From: JBFHNV01 sp965365655
Lineage (GTDB): Bacteria > Pseudomonadota > Gammaproteobacteria > HK1
Length of the DNA: 12,078 nt
Assembly (NCBI GenBank): GCA_965365655.1
Contig: CBDUCN010000143.1
Coordinates: 1-12,078 of the forward strand
Direction of reading: 5' to 3'
Numbering within the stretch: the stretch's first letter is position 1; each line of letters opens with the position of its first letter. The position numbers and the translations under genes were made by a program. The notes under the pieces are model-generated. The model searched no databases, had not been told where the DNA came from, and saw only the letters and a list, made by a program, of their open reading frames with translations. Shown in pieces: positions 6,233-12,078 of the stretch.

Positions 6233-6637
6233 TCACTCCGGAGGCAGGCTGAACTGCGGATCGACCTCGACCTGATAGCCCGCGACGAGCCGGTTGGTCT
6301 CGTTCGCCATGCCGACCACCGCGAGGAGCTCGGCGAGCATCGCATCGGACATGCCCGCCCGGCGCGCCGCCGCGACGTGGCTGTGGATGCAGTAGGTGCA
6401 GTCGTTGCTCACGCTCACCGCCACGTAGATCATCTCCTTGGTGAGCGGATCCAGCGCGCCGGGCGCCATGATCTCCTTCACGCTCTCCCACGTGCGCCGC
6501 AGCGTCGCGGGGTCGTTCGCGAGATACGTCCAGAAGTTGTTCACCGTTTCGACGTTCCGCGTGCGGCGGATGTCGTCGAATACGGCCTTCACCTCGGGCG
6601 GCGCGTGTTCGGGGTCGACGGGACGGAACAGGGCCAT
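6233..6637 (-). CDS. AhpD-like protein, carboxymuconolactone decarboxylase (CMD) family
   Basis: The 134-residue, mostly helical product fits the small CMD/AhpD family. The central motif CTYCIHSH gives Cys80, Cys83 and His87, and Glu68 lies 12 residues before Cys80. The spacing E-x11-C-x2-C-x3-H is that of AhpD, the thiol-disulfide alkylhydroperoxidase-type active site. The likely role is cytoplasmic peroxide or thiol redox chemistry; the electron donor and substrate are unknown, and no ahpC or other peroxiredoxin gene is adjacent. True decarboxylases of the family lack the CxxC, so that function is unlikely. The start is ATG 6637, 6 nt after AGGAG (6648-6644); the frame is open further upstream but is not protein-like there. 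It is divergent from the lipoprotein operon. Confidence 0.88.
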   Translation of the reverse strand: MALFRPVDPEHAPPEVKAVFDDIRRTRNVETVNNFWTYLANDPATLRRTWESVKEIMAPGALDPLTKEMIYVAVSVSNDCTYCIHSHVAAARRAGMSDAMLAELLAVVGMANETNRLVAGYQVEVDPQFSLPPE

Positions 6638-6672
6638 GGTGTTCTCCTGCGGACTTCGGGAGCGCGAGCGTA

Positions 6673-6686
6673 ACCCGCCGGCGGGT
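6673..6686. promoter_or_regulatory. Perfect 14-bp palindrome upstream of the AhpD-like gene
   Basis: ACCCGCCGGCGGGT is its own reverse complement. It begins 35 bp before the AhpD-like ATG, where a promoter or operator would be expected. It may bind a dimeric repressor; it may also be chance in GC-rich DNA. Confidence 0.3.
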
Positions 6687-6737
6687 CGGCAGGGACAGGC
6701 GGACGGCCGACTCGCCGCCGCCGGAGAGTCCATCGAG

Positions 6738-6759
6738 GCGGACCGGTCCTCGCGGACCG
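6738..6759. promoter_or_regulatory. Paired GCGGACCG direct repeats with a GGACCGGTCC palindrome
   Basis: GCGGACCG occurs at 6738-6745 and again at 6752-6759, a 14-bp period, and the first copy lies within the perfect palindrome GGACCGGTCC (6740-6749). It is in the middle of the divergent region between the AhpD-like gene and the lipoprotein operon. No regulator is known to me for it; it is a candidate operator only. Confidence 0.22.
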
Positions 6760-6817
6760 TTGCAGCGCCCTCGGCCCGCCCCGTCGCCGCCGCGGCGATT
6801 GATCCCGGGCAGCGCCG

Positions 6818-6843
6818 GCGGCACCATCGGGCGATGGCGCCGC
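6818..6843 (+). other. Hairpin in the probable 5' leader of the lipoprotein operon
   Basis: The core CCATCG-GG-CGATGG (6824-6837) extends outward by five more pairs (6818-6822 with 6839-6843) after one A-C mismatch. The structure ends 18 nt before the GGAG that serves the first lipoprotein gene (6862-6865), so if it is transcribed it would be a leader hairpin. No ligand-binding riboswitch architecture is recognisable. Confidence 0.3.
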
Positions 6844-6871
6844 GTGGCGGAACCCGGCGGTGGAGCAAGCG

Positions 6872-7612
6872 ATGATGCGCGCGAAATGTCGTCACCCGGC
6901 ACTCGCCCGGCAAGGCGTCCGCCACGTCTTCGTGCTCGCCGTCGTCGGTGCGCTGAGCGGCTGCGTCGCCACCACGGCGCTGAAGAAGCCGGGCCTTTCC
7001 GAATCCGCACCACCCGGCACCCGCGTGCTGGTGATGGTCCCCGACGTGCAGCTCTCCGAGGTCACGGCCGCGGGCCTGGAAGAGCCCAATGCGCAGTGGA
7101 CGCAGCAGGGCCTGCGCAACGTGAGCGATGCGCTGTCACGGTTCATGAGCTCGCGCGACGTGCGGCTCGTCACCTATCGCGAGCCGGATGCGGGAAGCCC
7201 GGCGGCGAAGGCCCACGTCCAGCTCCAGAAGCTGCACGAGGCGGTGGGCGGGACCATCCTCCTGCACAAGTACAACCAGGCCGCGTTGCTCCCCACCAAG
7301 GGCGATGCCCTCGACTGGACCCTGGGCGCGGAGGCGACGAGGCTCGGCGACGAGTTCGATGCCGATTACGCGTTGTTCCTCCTCCTCCACGACAGCTACG
7401 CCAGCGGCGAGCGCGTGGCCATGATCGTCGCCGCGGCGCTGTTCGGCGTCGGCCTGCCGGGCGGCATCCAGCGTGGATTCGCATCGCTGGTGGACCTGCG
7501 CACCGGCGATATCGTGTGGTTCAACGTGCTCGTGCGCGGAGCGGGCGATCTCCGCAGCCCCGAATCCGCCGAGGAGGCCCTGGTCATGCTGCTGAGCGAC
7601 GTGCCGCTTTGA
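6872..7612 (+). CDS. Lipoprotein of unknown function, first gene of the M48 operon
   Basis: The 246-residue product has an N-terminal basic stretch, a hydrophobic core (about 18-29) and a lipobox LSGC with acylated Cys31. The residue after the Cys is Val, so by the E. coli Lol rule it should go to the outer membrane. The mature part begins with a strand-rich segment (RVLVMVPDVQLSEVTAAG, 51-68) reminiscent of the small alpha/beta domain of TolB/CsgG-like lipoproteins, which is only resemblance. It has a Gly/Ala-rich hydrophobic stretch at about 181-199 and a strand pair ending RTGDIVWFNV (210-219). I do not recognise the family with certainty. ATG 6872 is 6 nt after GGAG (6862-6865); ATG 6875 and GTG 6860 are alternatives. 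Its stop overlaps the next gene's TTG start by 4 nt, so the two are probably made together. Confidence 0.82.
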   Translation: MMRAKCRHPALARQGVRHVFVLAVVGALSGCVATTALKKPGLSESAPPGTRVLVMVPDVQLSEVTAAGLEEPNAQWTQQGLRNVSDALSRFMSSRDVRLVTYREPDAGSPAAKAHVQLQKLHEAVGGTILLHKYNQAALLPTKGDALDWTLGAEATRLGDEFDADYALFLLLHDSYASGERVAMIVAAALFGVGLPGGIQRGFASLVDLRTGDIVWFNVLVRGAGDLRSPESAEEALVMLLSDVPL

Positions 7613-8772
7613 TCCGACGCATCGCCGCCACGCTGCTGGCAGCGGCCCTCTGTGGTTGCCAGGCGGCCGGCGGGGCGCGCGTGAGCGATCTCCGGCCCGG
7701 GGAGCGCCCGCCCCTGGACAGCGACGAGGCGGGTCTGTGGATGCTGGCCGACCGGGCGGAGCGGGAAGTGCGTGATTCCGGTCGGGTCGTGGAGGATGCG
7801 GCGACCAACCGCTACACGGCCGACATCGTCTGCCGGCTGGCGACCGCGCACTGCCCCGGGATCCGCGTCGACGTGATTCGCGCGCCCAGCTTCAACGCGG
7901 GCATGCAGCCGAACGGTCACATGATGGTCTGGACGGGATTGATCCTGCGCGCCGAGAACGAGGACCAGCTGGCCTACGTGCTGGGCCACGAGCTCGGTCA
8001 TTACCTGCGGCGACATTCGGTGCAGCGCTGGCGAACCATTCGCGCGGCGACCGACGGCGCGTCCTTCTTCAGTGTGCTCACGGCCGCCGCCGGCGTCCCG
8101 GCGCTGGGTGCGGCGGGCAGCTACGCAGCGCTGGGCAGTGTCCTCGCATACTCCCGCGATCAGGAGCGGGAGGCGGACGAGATCGGCATCGAGATGATGG
8201 CGCGCGCGGGCTACGATCCGGCCGAGGCGCCGAAGATCTGGGAAGCGCTGATGGCGGAGCGCGCGGCCGAAGACGACTCCGAGCCATCGATCTTCTTCTC
8301 CACCCATCCCTCCAACGAGGAACGCCTCGAGAGCCTGCGTCGCCGGGCCGGTGCATCCACCACCTCACGCAGCCGCATGCACGATCCGGCCATGCACCGC
8401 CAGATCCTCGCCAGGCACGCGGCCGACTGGCTCGCGGACGAGGAGCGCAAGCGCGAGTTCGGTGCGTTCCTCGTGCTGCTCGATCGCCTCGACCGCGCCC
8501 ATGATCGCCCGGGACTGCTGGCTTACTTCCGCGGCGAGGTCTACCGGCTGCGCGGCGACGAGGGCGATCTCCCGCGTGCGGCCGAGGCGTATCGTCGATC
8601 GATCGCGGCACCGGGAGGGCCGGTGGAGGCGAAGCGGGCGCTGGGCCTGGTGCTGTGGCGCGAGGGCAGGCACCGGGAAGCGCGGCAGGCCTTCGAAACC
8701 TATCTCGCCGCGGCGCCCGACGCGGACGACCGGCAGATGGTCGAGAGCTACCTTCTGCAGCTCGGAGAGTGA
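7609..8772 (+). CDS. M48-family zinc metallopeptidase, lipoprotein with C-terminal TPR-like repeats
   Basis: The 387-residue product carries the M48 catalytic site HELGH (127-131), with His127 and His131 as zinc ligands and Glu128 as the base. The third ligand is Glu188 in QEREADEIG, and the family's STHPSNEER motif is at 231-239. The C-terminal third (about 295-385) is helical and TPR-like, as in the BepA/YfgC type of periplasmic M48 proteases that act on outer-membrane protein assembly. A short signal sequence ends in ALCGC, with Cys17 as the likely acylated residue; Cys at -2 (Cys15) makes this an atypical lipobox. The start is TTG 7609, which overlaps the previous stop (TTGA); starts at GTG 7681 or ATG 7741 would remove the signal peptide. 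No Shine-Dalgarno is present, so coupling to the upstream gene is likely. The next gene starts 3 nt after the stop. Confidence 0.9.
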   Translation: MIRRIAATLLAAALCGCQAAGGARVSDLRPGERPPLDSDEAGLWMLADRAEREVRDSGRVVEDAATNRYTADIVCRLATAHCPGIRVDVIRAPSFNAGMQPNGHMMVWTGLILRAENEDQLAYVLGHELGHYLRRHSVQRWRTIRAATDGASFFSVLTAAAGVPALGAAGSYAALGSVLAYSRDQEREADEIGIEMMARAGYDPAEAPKIWEALMAERAAEDDSEPSIFFSTHPSNEERLESLRRRAGASTTSRSRMHDPAMHRQILARHAADWLADEERKREFGAFLVLLDRLDRAHDRPGLLAYFRGEVYRLRGDEGDLPRAAEAYRRSIAAPGGPVEAKRALGLVLWREGRHREARQAFETYLAAAPDADDRQMVESYLLQLGE

Positions 8773-8775
8773 ACG

Positions 8776-9345
8776 ATGCTTGCAAGGAACATCCTCGTCG
8801 GGATCGCGGTCCTCCTGCTCGCGGGCTGCGCCGCGTGGACCCTCGTCGACACCCAGCGCCAGACCGTCGCCGGTCGCTATTCGGTCGCCCCTCAGATCCG
8901 GTGGAGCCGGATCAAGCGCGACGACGTCGAGTTGTGGACGGTCGACGGGGCGGCCTTGCAGGCCGTCCGTTTCTTCGACCCGCTCGACGACGGCCGTGCG
9001 CTGTTCTCCGGCTCCGCGGAACCCGACGACAAGCTGCCCACCTTCCGCAGCGGAATGACGCCCACGGAAGTGCAGGAGCTGGTGGTGCACACGGTCGAGC
9101 GCTCCGGCGGCGCGAAGGTCCGGGCGAGCGGTCTGCGGCCCTGGCGCTTCGGCGGCCTGCCGGGTTTCCGCTTCGAGATCGAGTTCCTCAGCGACAGCGG
9201 TCTCGAGATGCGCGCCACCATCGCAGGCGCCGTGGATGGCGAACGGCTGCTGCTGGTCACCTACAGCGGGACCAGGGCGCACTATTACCCCAGGTATCTG
9301 CCCGCCGTGGAGCAGCTGCTCCAGTCGATCGACACGACGATCTGA
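8776..9345 (+). CDS. Small lipoprotein of unknown function, third gene of the M48 operon
   Basis: The 189-residue product has a short signal (MLARNILVGIAVLLLAGC) with a standard lipobox LAGC and Cys18, followed by Ala, which predicts outer-membrane sorting. The mature part looks like an alternating strand/helix domain: strand-rich from about 30 to 85, a helix at 93-107, and two strands near FRFEIEFL (138-145) and RLLLVTYSG (162-170). It ends with a helix (176-186). It has no catalytic motif and no cysteine besides Cys18. I do not recognise the family. GGAGAG (8764-8769) lies 6 nt before the ATG and inside the end of the M48 gene, 3 nt separating stop and start, so it belongs to the same operon and may be a partner or substrate adaptor of the protease. 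Confidence 0.85.
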   Translation: MLARNILVGIAVLLLAGCAAWTLVDTQRQTVAGRYSVAPQIRWSRIKRDDVELWTVDGAALQAVRFFDPLDDGRALFSGSAEPDDKLPTFRSGMTPTEVQELVVHTVERSGGAKVRASGLRPWRFGGLPGFRFEIEFLSDSGLEMRATIAGAVDGERLLLVTYSGTRAHYYPRYLPAVEQLLQSIDTTI

Positions 9346-9348
9346 GAC

Positions 9349-9372
9349 GCGCGCGGGGCCGTGCCCGCGCGC
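9349..9372 (+). terminator. Strong GC hairpin after the lipoprotein operon
   Basis: GCGCGCGGG (9349-9357) pairs perfectly with CCCGCGCGC (9364-9372) across a 6-nt loop, starting 4 nt after the stop of the last operon gene. A flanking GAC/GTC pair could extend the stem with a bulge. No T-run follows. The position makes a 3'-end or terminator role likely, possibly Rho-assisted. Confidence 0.5.
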
Positions 9373-9512
9373 AGCGTCCTTGACGGACATTCCGGAGTCT
9401 GCGGCGACGTCGTCGTTCGAACGCTCCTCGCCGGCGCCTCGCGCCGCGTCCTCGTGGCGCGTGAGCGGGACGGACGGCCCGGCGTCCGCGTCACGCGGTC
9501 ACGAGCCGCTGT

Positions 9513-9863
9513 TCAGTTCAAGCCGGTCGCGATCAGCAGCCACAGCACGGCTGCGGGTGCGTGCCAGGCCCCCGACAGGCCGAGCACCCACGACACCCGC
9601 CGCTTCCAGTCCAGGCCGGCCCACCGCCGCGCCGCCGCCACCACGCCTGCCGCCACCGGGAGCATGACGACGGCGACCAGCGCCAGCTTGCCGGGCATGC
9701 CCTGCCCCGGCTTGAAGACGAGCATGCCGGGCGGGCCCAGCAGGCCGAGCACCAGGCCCGGAACGCCCAGCGTCAGCCACAGCGGCGCGGTGACGACGAT
9801 GCCCGCGGCCAGCCACAGCAGCGCGACCTCCGGCGCACGGGGACGACGCCGCGTCGCGCTCAT
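9513..9863 (-). CDS. Small multi-spanning membrane protein coupled to the ankyrin gene
   Basis: The 116-residue product is mostly hydrophobic, with three to four probable transmembrane helices (about 13-31, 33-50, 58-79 and 90-114). The N-terminus is basic (SATRRRPR) and there is a basic patch between helices 3 and 4 (ARRWAGLDWKRR, 78-89), which by the positive-inside rule puts both in the cytoplasm. I see no functional motif and do not recognise the family. The start is ATG 9863, which overlaps the ankyrin gene stop as ATGA. The preceding sequence has no good Shine-Dalgarno, so translation is likely coupled and the two proteins are probably made in fixed ratio. A Gly/Pro-rich segment (LGVPGLVLGLLGPPG, 32-46) lies in the membrane part. 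It converges with the lipoprotein operon. Confidence 0.72.
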   Translation of the reverse strand: MSATRRRPRAPEVALLWLAAGIVVTAPLWLTLGVPGLVLGLLGPPGMLVFKPGQGMPGKLALVAVVMLPVAAGVVAAARRWAGLDWKRRVSWVLGLSGAWHAPAAVLWLLIATGLN

Positions 9864-12078
9864 CGTCGGTCCGCCGCGGCGTCGTCCAGCAGCGCGTGCA
9901 CCAGCCCGTTGTCGTCCATCTCGTCGAGCCTGGTCCCGTCCCAGGCCGTGGCCTCGGGGTCCGCGCCGCTCGCGAGCAGCAGCGCCACCATCGGGCGGCC
10001 TTTCGCGGCCGCATGGCGGGATCGGTCGACCGCCGCCTGCAGCGGCGTCATGCCCTGCTTCGTGTCCCGTGACTCGACGTCCGCGCCGAGCGCCAGCAGC
10101 AGGCGCGCCCGCTCGACGTCGAGCGCATACGCCGCCTGCCACAGAGCGGAGGCGTCGTACGGACCGAACTGATCGGTCAGCTTCGGGAACGGACGGCGCG
10201 CGTCGAGATCGGCCCGGCTGGCCGCGATCCGCGTCAGGATGTCCGGCTCACGCGCGTACATCGCGGCGGCGCAGGGGTCGGAGAATGCGAGGACCGCGCC
10301 GCGCTCGAGCAGCAGCCCCTTCATCGCGCGGTAGCGCGGCGACCGGTGCGAGCGGGCGACCAGGCAAAGCGGCGTGTAGCCACTGCTCGTCGCGGCATCG
10401 ATGTCGGCGCCGGCGTCGAGCAGCATCTCAAGCAGCGTCTCCGTCGCGGGCCCCAGGCCGCTTTCCAGCAGCGCATGGATCGGCCGCCGGCCCCGCGCGT
10501 GCACGGCATCCACGTCCGCGCCGGCATCGATGAGCAGGGGCACCAGGTCCGGCCGGCTCGGGCTCATCGCGTGGAACAGCGGCGTCTCCCCCGCGCGGTT
10601 GCGCGCATTCACGCCGGCGCCGCCGGCAAGCGCACGGCGCACGCCGGCCGCGTCGTTGCGCCGGATGGCGTCGAACAGGACGGCGGCCGGGTCGTCCGCA
10701 CGCGCCTCGATCTCGCGCTTGCCCGCGGCGGCGCGCCGCGTCGCGCTCTCGCGCTCCTTGTGCGCGACGTATGCGTCGTACCCGGTCAGCCACCGGTAGC
10801 CTGCGGTCGGCCACGCGACCATGCCCGAGTTGTGCGCGACCAGCACGCCCAGCACGACGACGAACAGCCCGCCGCCGGGCGCGACGATCGCCCAGCGGCG
10901 CACCGGGCGCGCGAGCCCGTGCCACGCGGCCAGACCGAAGATCACTCCCGTCGCCATCGATGCGGCAGCGAACAGCACGTAGAGCACGTATCGCAGGCCC
11001 GGCACAGGCTCGCCGAGCAGCCGAAAATCCGCGAGGCCCCCCTCGATGGTGTCGGTGAACACGAACAGGTGGGTCATCGCCGCCGCGCCGACGCCCGCGA
11101 GCACCAGGCACGACAGCCGCCTGCGTGCCAGCGCCGTCGCCGCCAGCGACGACAGCCCGGCGAACACGACGGTGAGCGCGCCGAGCGTGAGCAGGTGTGG
11201 CTTCAGCCAGCTTCCGGCAGCGTCCAGGGTCCGCTCGCGGGCGGCGGCGAGGCGCTCCTGCCGACGGTCGAGGTACGCGGCCAGCGAGGGCTCGCCGCGC
11301 AGCGCCGCCATCACCGGCTCGCCGCCCATCCGGACCGCCTCCGCGACGCGCTCCTCCCACTGCGCGGTATCGGGATCGATCGGGCCCGCATGCCGCAGCA
11401 GCAGCTGGACCGTGCGCTCGTTCCTCGAGCGCATCGCGGCCATCCACTCCAGGTGACGCACCGGTGCACCCGCGGCGAGCAGCAGCCGGGCCACCGCGGT
11501 CGCGGCGGCGTCGCGGGCGCCGACGGCGGACGCGAGGTCGGAGCGATCGTCGGACACGTCGATGCGCGCGCCGGCATCGAGCAGCGCCTCCACCATGCGC
11601 ACGCGCCGCTCGGCGAGGGCGACGCGCAGCGGCGTATCGCCGCGGACGTCCGCACGCTCGAGGTCGACGCCCATGGACAGCAGCTCCGACACCATCTGCG
11701 GCTGGCGGCACCGGTGCATGGCCGTCCGCGCGAGGTTCGTGCGCGTCGCGTTGGGATCGGCGCCGTCGCGCACGGCGTCGCGGGCCAGCTCCGGGTCGCC
11801 CATGCTCACGGCCGCGAAGAAGCGGACCTGCGCGCGGCGGCGCGCCACCGGCTCGTCGGCATGGAGGTGGTGCTGCACGAACGCGTCCGTCACGCGCCGG
11901 CGGCGTTCGAGCAGCGATCGCGAGCGCCTGCTCCACGCGTGCATCAGCCGCACGGGCGTATTCCCTTGCGCGTTCGCAACGTCCGGATCGGCGCCGTAGG
12001 CGAGCAGCAGCTCGACGAGCAGCGCGTCGCCGATCGCGACGGCCCGGTGAAGCGGCGTGTTCCCCTGCGCGTCGGTCG
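9860..12078 (-). CDS. Ankyrin-repeat membrane protein with four central transmembrane helices (5' end outside the window)
   Basis: The frame is open to the right edge and shows a full ankyrin repeat (TPLHRAVAIGDALLVELLLA, then YGADPD), so the true start is beyond the window; the GTG at 11953 is internal. In the 738 visible residues, an N-terminal ankyrin array covers about 1-232, interrupted near 46-90 by an arginine-rich insert. A helical linker (about 235-290) leads to four transmembrane helices (about 295-316, 322-341, 361-388, 395-414), then a basic linker and a second ankyrin array (about 461-735, for example AGETPLFHAM and LLDAGADID). Ankyrin repeats bind other proteins. No enzymatic domain is visible. 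Two arrays on either side of a membrane domain is an unusual layout. The stop overlaps the start of the 116-residue membrane protein. The function is unknown; a membrane-tethered adaptor, immunity or sensing role would be guesses. Confidence 0.85.
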   Translation of the reverse strand, partial: TDAQGNTPLHRAVAIGDALLVELLLAYGADPDVANAQGNTPVRLMHAWSRRSRSLLERRRRVTDAFVQHHLHADEPVARRRAQVRFFAAVSMGDPELARDAVRDGADPNATRTNLARTAMHRCRQPQMVSELLSMGVDLERADVRGDTPLRVALAERRVRMVEALLDAGARIDVSDDRSDLASAVGARDAAATAVARLLLAAGAPVRHLEWMAAMRSRNERTVQLLLRHAGPIDPDTAQWEERVAEAVRMGGEPVMAALRGEPSLAAYLDRRQERLAAARERTLDAAGSWLKPHLLTLGALTVVFAGLSSLAATALARRRLSCLVLAGVGAAAMTHLFVFTDTIEGGLADFRLLGEPVPGLRYVLYVLFAAASMATGVIFGLAAWHGLARPVRRWAIVAPGGGLFVVVLGVLVAHNSGMVAWPTAGYRWLTGYDAYVAHKERESATRRAAAGKREIEARADDPAAVLFDAIRRNDAAGVRRALAGGAGVNARNRAGETPLFHAMSPSRPDLVPLLIDAGADVDAVHARGRRPIHALLESGLGPATETLLEMLLDAGADIDAATSSGYTPLCLVARSHRSPRYRAMKGLLLERGAVLAFSDPCAAAMYAREPDILTRIAASRADLDARRPFPKLTDQFGPYDASALWQAAYALDVERARLLLALGADVESRDTKQGMTPLQAAVDRSRHAAAKGRPMVALLLASGADPEATAWDGTRLDEMDDNGLVHALLDDAAADRR

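Noticed and set aside
9346..9512. TTGACGGACATTCC near 9380 as a second FNR-like site
   Set aside because: The right half site is missing and the interval is between converging gene ends, where a promoter operator is not expected.
11951..11953. GTG as start codon of the ankyrin gene
   Set aside because: The 41 codons upstream in the same frame encode a textbook ankyrin repeat up to the window edge, so this codon is an internal valine.
9513..12078. Ankyrin pair as a toxin-immunity or phage-defence module
   Set aside because: No toxin, nuclease, NTPase or secretion marker is visible in or next to the pair, so the label cannot be supported from this window.

Overview
The window is very GC-rich (roughly 70% by eye). 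It encodes three consecutive lipoproteins with lipoboxes, a secreted RTX-repeat protein and inner-membrane proteins, so the host is most likely a Gram-negative bacterium. A high-GC member of the Pseudomonadota fits best, but nothing here fixes the lineage. There are no rRNA or tRNA genes, no CRISPR array, no insertion sequence and no integrase. It reads as chromosome of mostly uncharacterised genes, each with a good Shine-Dalgarno or a coupled start.

Layout. (1) 1-1323: a divergent pair, the 5' end of a predicted GTPase (cyclic 2,3-diphosphoglycerate synthetase-like) on the minus strand and carbamate kinase (arcC) on the plus strand. They share a control region holding an FNR/CRP-type palindrome and a possible 14-residue leader ORF that ends 5 nt before the arcC GTG. 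(2) 1386-4845, minus strand: a 700-residue single-pass membrane/coiled-coil protein of unknown function and, upstream of it, a 373-residue exported RTX calcium-binding-repeat protein with a 12-bp perfect hairpin after its stop. (3) 4846-5382: 537 bp without a credible gene. (4) 5383-6637, minus strand: a PhnZ/MIOX-like HD-domain protein and an AhpD-like carboxymuconolactone decarboxylase-family protein with CxxC. (5) 6872-9345, plus strand: a tight three-gene operon (lipoprotein, M48 zinc metallopeptidase lipoprotein, lipoprotein) ending in a strong hairpin. (6) 9513-12078, minus strand: a large membrane protein with two ankyrin arrays flanking four transmembrane helices, running off the window, and overlapping by ATGA a 116-residue multi-spanning membrane protein.

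How they may work together. The GTPase-arcC pair points to carbamoyl-phosphate/carbamate metabolism, possibly controlled by oxygen or redox through the palindrome. The lipoprotein operon looks like an envelope proteolysis or quality-control unit. The ankyrin protein and its small partner look like a two-component membrane assembly of unknown purpose. This pair, with the lipoprotein operon, is the most promising place for undescribed biology. No toxin, nuclease or other effector is visible, so calling any of it a defence system would be speculation.
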